From Sphingobacteriia bacterium 24-36-13 (GTDB lineage: Bacteria; Bacteroidota; Bacteroidia; Chitinophagales; Chitinophagaceae), in the NCBI GenBank assembly GCA_002281875.1, contig NCHN01000003.1, forward strand, positions 1 to 64,000: DNA of 64,000 bases, read 5' to 3'. A program made the position numbers and the translations under genes. Shown one piece after another: positions 61,122-64,000 of the stretch. The number at the start of each line of letters is the position of its first letter. Positions within the stretch are counted from its first letter, which is position 1. The notes under the pieces were generated by a model. The model did not search any database. It was given only the letters and a program-made list of their open reading frames with translations, and was not told the origin of the DNA.

Positions 61122-62206
61122 TTAGGCAAATTTAGCAATAATGCTTTAAGTTGCTCTACATCAAACTGATCAATATTCATTTTACTGTATGTGAAGCTTT
61201 GGGCTTTAGTATAAGTATCTTCTAAACTAAATCCTGATTGCGATATACGCAAAAGCCTTTTTGTATTCATCAATAATTCACTCAAATACTCTTGCTCTGT
61301 TTGCCCTGGTGTTGGAACTACAATTAATTTTTTGTCGATAGATAATAACTCCATTAATGAAGTGTATCCACCTCTACAAATGATATAATCTGCTTGTTGC
61401 AATTCTAATGCAAGATCAATAGTGTCTAAATGATTGAAAACCCTCACATGTGGAGGTACTTCTATAGGTTCGGTTTCTGTTGGAAGCCCCCGAATCAATA
61501 CTACCGGCTTGGTGAATGCTTCTAAATCTATCAAGATATTGTTTTCTAAAATGGTTCTTTGTGGTTCAGGACCAGATAACACAATGGCAAAACTATATTT
61601 TGTAGCACAGGACACCCTTGTAAATCTAGAGAGTAATTTCATATATGATACAGGTACCTTAGGCATTACTGAAGGATGCGATAGCTTGCCTGCCAAACCC
61701 GGATTGGTCATCATATCGGGTACCCAACATGCAGTGAACTGATTGATGAAATAATAATTGATCCGTCTAAAAATATATTCCACCCATTGATAGGGTGCTT
61801 TTATAATTAACTGGTGGGTAATAAATACAGAAGGAACAACAGGATGGTGCAACCCAAAACGGTTGTCGGAAATAATCAAGTCAATTTGATTTTCTTCAAC
61901 CACATTTTTTAGCCAAGCTTCTTCGGCTTTAATTGTTTTATAGAGTTTGGGAATCTGAAGTATTAAACTAAACAAAAGCAACAAGCGTGATTTTGCATAA
62001 TGTACCCGATAACCTGTTAAAGGTAAAATGGTTAAATCGGGAAACTCTTTCAACAACAATGCAGCTTGATGGCCTTCTGCAGCCAATATCACTTTGATAT
62101 TTAATTGCCTGAAAGCCTTGATAATTGGGATGCAACGGGTAGCATGACCGAGTCCCCAATCTAGTGGAGCAATTAAAACGGTAGAAATGTTAAATTGATT
62201 TTTCAA
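61118..62206 (-). CDS. Glycosyltransferase, GT-B (MurG/GT28-like)
   Basis: A 362-aa protein starting at TTG. N-terminal donor/acceptor Rossmann fold with VLIAPLDWGLGHATRCIPIIKAF (the GxGH loop of GT28/MurG-type enzymes) and C-terminal FAIVLSGPEPQRTILENN and QADYIICRGGYTSLMELLSIDKKLIVVPTPGQTEQEYLS, the nucleotide-sugar binding signature. The TTG overlaps a CAACTTTG segment, so a slightly later start is possible. Couples to EamA; role probably glycolipid synthesis. Confidence 0.88.
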   Translation of the reverse strand: MKNQFNISTVLIAPLDWGLGHATRCIPIIKAFRQLNIKVILAAEGHQAALLLKEFPDLTILPLTGYRVHYAKSRLLLLFSLILQIPKLYKTIKAEEAWLKNVVEENQIDLIISDNRFGLHHPVVPSVFITHQLIIKAPYQWVEYIFRRINYYFINQFTACWVPDMMTNPGLAGKLSHPSVMPKVPVSYMKLLSRFTRVSCATKYSFAIVLSGPEPQRTILENNILIDLEAFTKPVVLIRGLPTETEPIEVPPHVRVFNHLDTIDLALELQQADYIICRGGYTSLMELLSIDKKLIVVPTPGQTEQEYLSELLMNTKRLLRISQSGFSLEDTYTKAQSFTYSKMNIDQFDVEQLKALLLNLPK

Positions 62207-62256
62207 AGTTGCGTTTGTTGAATTATTGAAGCTATTTTGTTACTTTAGTTGAGTAT

Positions 62257-62376
62257 ATGAAAATGAAAATAAACCAAATTATTCTTTTAGTGTTAGTTAT
62301 CATGTTGGCATCTAGCTCTTGTGGTGTTTTTCAAAAATCGAATAAAACCAAATTTTGTGGCTGCCCTAAACACTGA
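62257..62376 (+). CDS. Tiny lipoprotein
   Basis: A 39-aa frame from ATG 62257. It reads MKMKINQIILLVLVIMLAS then SSCGVF, a complete lipoprotein leader with Cys22, followed by a short tail with three more cysteines' worth of CGC motif (KFCGCPKH). No family recognised. The clean lipobox and the adjacent small gene 11 nt downstream argue it is real. Confidence 0.55.
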   Translation: MKMKINQIILLVLVIMLASSSCGVFQKSNKTKFCGCPKH

Positions 62377-62387
62377 ATTTGTTTACT

Positions 62388-62627
62388 ATGAACAGAGATC
62401 TGTTGGTTTTAACTAAACAAGCATATTTAACCGAAGCAGAAGCCGCTTCTGTTGTTGCTGGTTTAAATAAAATTTTGGGACCAGTTGAAAACTGGGCTGC
62501 ATTTTGTGTGGCGAACGAAATCATAGACATTAATAAACATAAGATTGTTACCAAAACGCATTTGGTAAAACAAATATTGCAAGACAAGCCAAACAAGGCA
62601 TTTATCTTTATTTGCAATAAAAACTAG
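62388..62627 (+). CDS. Small hypothetical protein
   Basis: A 79-aa protein from ATG 62388 (MNRDLLVLTKQAYLTEAEAASVVAGLNKIL). Predicted mixed alpha/beta with no signal peptide or membrane segment. The box TGAATTTG ends 6 nt before the ATG and is one base off TAnnTTTG, so it may be transcribed on its own. No family recognised. Downstream 46 nt to the next gene hold no clear terminator. Confidence 0.5.
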   Translation: MNRDLLVLTKQAYLTEAEAASVVAGLNKILGPVENWAAFCVANEIIDINKHKIVTKTHLVKQILQDKPNKAFIFICNKN

Positions 62628-62673
62628 ATGGAGGGTTCCCCCATTATTAAGTACTAAAGCCCAACAAAAAATA

Positions 62674-63933
62674 TTAAGAAAGTTTGCTCAAAGCAGATTC
62701 TAATTGTTGTAACATAGTTGGGATATCTGCTTTCTTGCAAGTTCCCACACTTAATCTGTACCAACTGCTATCTGCCCCTGCACCAAATGCTGAAAATGGT
62801 ACAATGGCAATTTTGGCTTCGCTTAGTATATAAGTAGTAACATCGGACTGTGTAGCCAATACTTGTCCCTCGGCAGTTTTACTCCCCCTTAAATTAATTT
62901 GTATGGTTAAGTAGATTGCAGCTTGCGGCGCAATAGCATCTACCTGATATCCTTTTTGCTTCAATGCACTGATACCATTGTATATGGTTCTTAAGCGATA
63001 TTCAACTTCCGATTTAAAATGAGTGAGGTAATTTCCAATGGCTTCTTTCATAGGCAAATAATTGGCAACCGCATGTTGCTCGGCCATTGGCGCCCATGCT
63101 CCTAAATGACTTAATATGGCTTTCATTTTTGCAATCACGTTCTCAGGACCCAATGCCCATCCCACTCTTACGCCTGTTGCAGAAAATACTTTTGATATAC
63201 CATCAATAAAAATGGTATACGGTTTCATGGCAGGATTCAATGTTAATGGATTGTAATGAACCGTATCACCATAGGTAAGCGTCCAATACATTTGATCGAA
63301 CATTAAATACAATTTCTTTTGATCGGGGGTTCTGGTTGCATTTTCTGCAAGAATTAATTCGCAAATTTCGGCCAATGCACTTTTACTTAATGTAGTTCCA
63401 GTAGGGTTTTGTGGAGTACACAAGCATATTAAAGTAGCTCCTTTTATATGTGGCTTGATATCTTCTACTGTTGGCATGAAATCATTTTCAGGTAAACAAG
63501 GCACTTCACAATGTTCTCCATCGGTTAAATGAACATAGTGATTATTGTTCCAAGAAGGTACCCCATAAATTACTTTATCGCCTTTGTCTACAATTACTTT
63601 AAACAATGCATAAATTAATGGACGGCCACCCGATGCTACTTGAATTTCAGCTGGTGTAAAGCTCAGCCCTTCCCAATCTTGAATAAATCCACTAATGGCT
63701 TTACGCAAATCTAAAATACCTTCAGCAGCTGGGTAGCTGGTCTTTTTTTGTTGATACGCTTCAATAATCAGTTGCTCTAATTCAGCAGGAATTGGAAATT
63801 CACTAGGATTAAAATCGCCAATGGTATAATTATAAATGGTCTCTCCGTTTCTAATTCTTTCGTTGATGGCATTTCCCAACTTCACAATTTCACTTCCTAT
63901 TAAGGTTTCTGCTAAATGACTCAACTGGCTCAT
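62674..63933 (-). CDS. Aminotransferase class I/II (PLP-dependent)
   Basis: A 419-aa protein from ATG 63933 (MSQLSHLAETLIGSEIVKLG); an in-frame ATG at 63966 is less likely. Aspartate aminotransferase-like fold: NYTIGDFNPSEFPIPAE, TSYPAAEGILDLRKAI, LCTPQNPTGTTLSKSALAEIC, FDQMYWTLTYGD, PLP-lysine in FIDGISKVFSATGVRVGWALG, and SWYRLSVGTC near the end with the substrate Arg. Acts on an amino acid/2-oxo acid pair that cannot be read from sequence. The last 31 bases of the window hold no feature. Confidence 0.9.
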   Translation of the reverse strand: MSQLSHLAETLIGSEIVKLGNAINERIRNGETIYNYTIGDFNPSEFPIPAELEQLIIEAYQQKKTSYPAAEGILDLRKAISGFIQDWEGLSFTPAEIQVASGGRPLIYALFKVIVDKGDKVIYGVPSWNNNHYVHLTDGEHCEVPCLPENDFMPTVEDIKPHIKGATLICLCTPQNPTGTTLSKSALAEICELILAENATRTPDQKKLYLMFDQMYWTLTYGDTVHYNPLTLNPAMKPYTIFIDGISKVFSATGVRVGWALGPENVIAKMKAILSHLGAWAPMAEQHAVANYLPMKEAIGNYLTHFKSEVEYRLRTIYNGISALKQKGYQVDAIAPQAAIYLTIQINLRGSKTAEGQVLATQSDVTTYILSEAKIAIVPFSAFGAGADSSWYRLSVGTCKKADIPTMLQQLESALSKLS

Positions 63934-64000
63934 AAAAAAAATTTCGTGCAAGGTAAGCAATTGCATTTATTTTGGACCGATTATACCATTTTAACAAATT

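Noticed and set aside
62628-62673. GGAGGG/CCCCC hairpin as a terminator
   Set aside because: Short imperfect stem without a T-run on either strand; not convincing.
1-64000. CRISPR arrays, tRNAs, rRNAs, insertion sequences or prophage genes
   Set aside because: No regularly spaced repeats, cloverleaf sequences, transposase motifs or phage structural genes were recognised by reading; a tool-based scan was not possible.

Overview
The window is a compact, AT-rich chromosomal segment of a Bacteroidota bacterium. It is most likely a member of Chitinophagaceae with a freshwater lifestyle resembling Sediminibacterium, although the genus is inference. The support is the presence of GldC, DUF4290, DUF6089 and YqeY/CvpA neighbours, the BamA-OmpH-OmpH order, an Asp-type MurA, Hae1-type RND efflux, a proteorhodopsin-like pump with Blh and lycopene cyclase, and the Bacteroidota promoter signature (TTTG or TTG, about 19-20 bp, then TAnnTTTG). 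Shine-Dalgarno sites are largely absent. No rRNA, tRNA, insertion sequence, prophage or CRISPR array was seen.

Layout: 1-4.0 kb is a carbohydrate operon (Gfo/Idh/MocA oxidoreductase, TIM-barrel isomerase, lipoprotein cytochrome c, DUF1080 protein) ending in tadA. 4.0-5.4 kb is a small accessory island of three short genes bracketed by two related imperfect inverted repeats. 5.4-7.8 kb holds Mn-type superoxide dismutase, a lipoprotein and rpmH-rnpA-yidD. 7.8-20 kb is a long minus-strand housekeeping block: murI, two ompH genes, bamA, uppS, a DUF6089 barrel, nadK, a CBS protein, a hydrolase, cvpA, yqeY, gldC, a glycosyltransferase and a DUF502 protein. 20-27 kb is a TetR-controlled RND efflux operon. 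27-29.6 kb carries AIM24, a response regulator with an HTH partner, and a MazEF-like toxin-antitoxin pair. 29.6-35.6 kb has a methionine-type aminotransferase, a second TolC, pyrH and the rplM-rpsI-rpsB-tsf operon. 35.8-40 kb has an amidohydrolase and the phototrophy cluster blh-crtY-rhodopsin. 40.2-46.8 kb is a two-component locus: a propeller sensor kinase with its regulator, divergent from a secreted protein and a frameshifted lipoprotein. 46.8-51.6 kb is recO, a desaturase, pheS, a DUF4290 gene and murA. 51.7-64 kb holds a tricorn-like protease, the pxpBCA 5-oxoprolinase operon with an NRAMP transporter, mnmH, sixA-like, EamA and glycosyltransferase genes, two tiny ORFs and an aminotransferase.

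How the genes work together: crtY makes beta-carotene, Blh cleaves it to retinal, and retinal serves the rhodopsin. The rhodopsin has DTE pump residues, Met at the spectral tuning site and Gly at the carotenoid-antenna fenestration site. A terminator-like hairpin placed directly before the crtY start codon would make rhodopsin mRNA exceed cyclase/Blh mRNA. The kinase/regulator locus carries the same CTCT-N4-AGAG palindrome before the kinase and before the regulator, suggesting one autoregulated module. Several genes have a -7 box only 4-5 nt from an ATG or GTG, which suggests leaderless transcripts. Coordinates and motifs were read by hand. Family assignments rest on recognised motifs, not on database searches.
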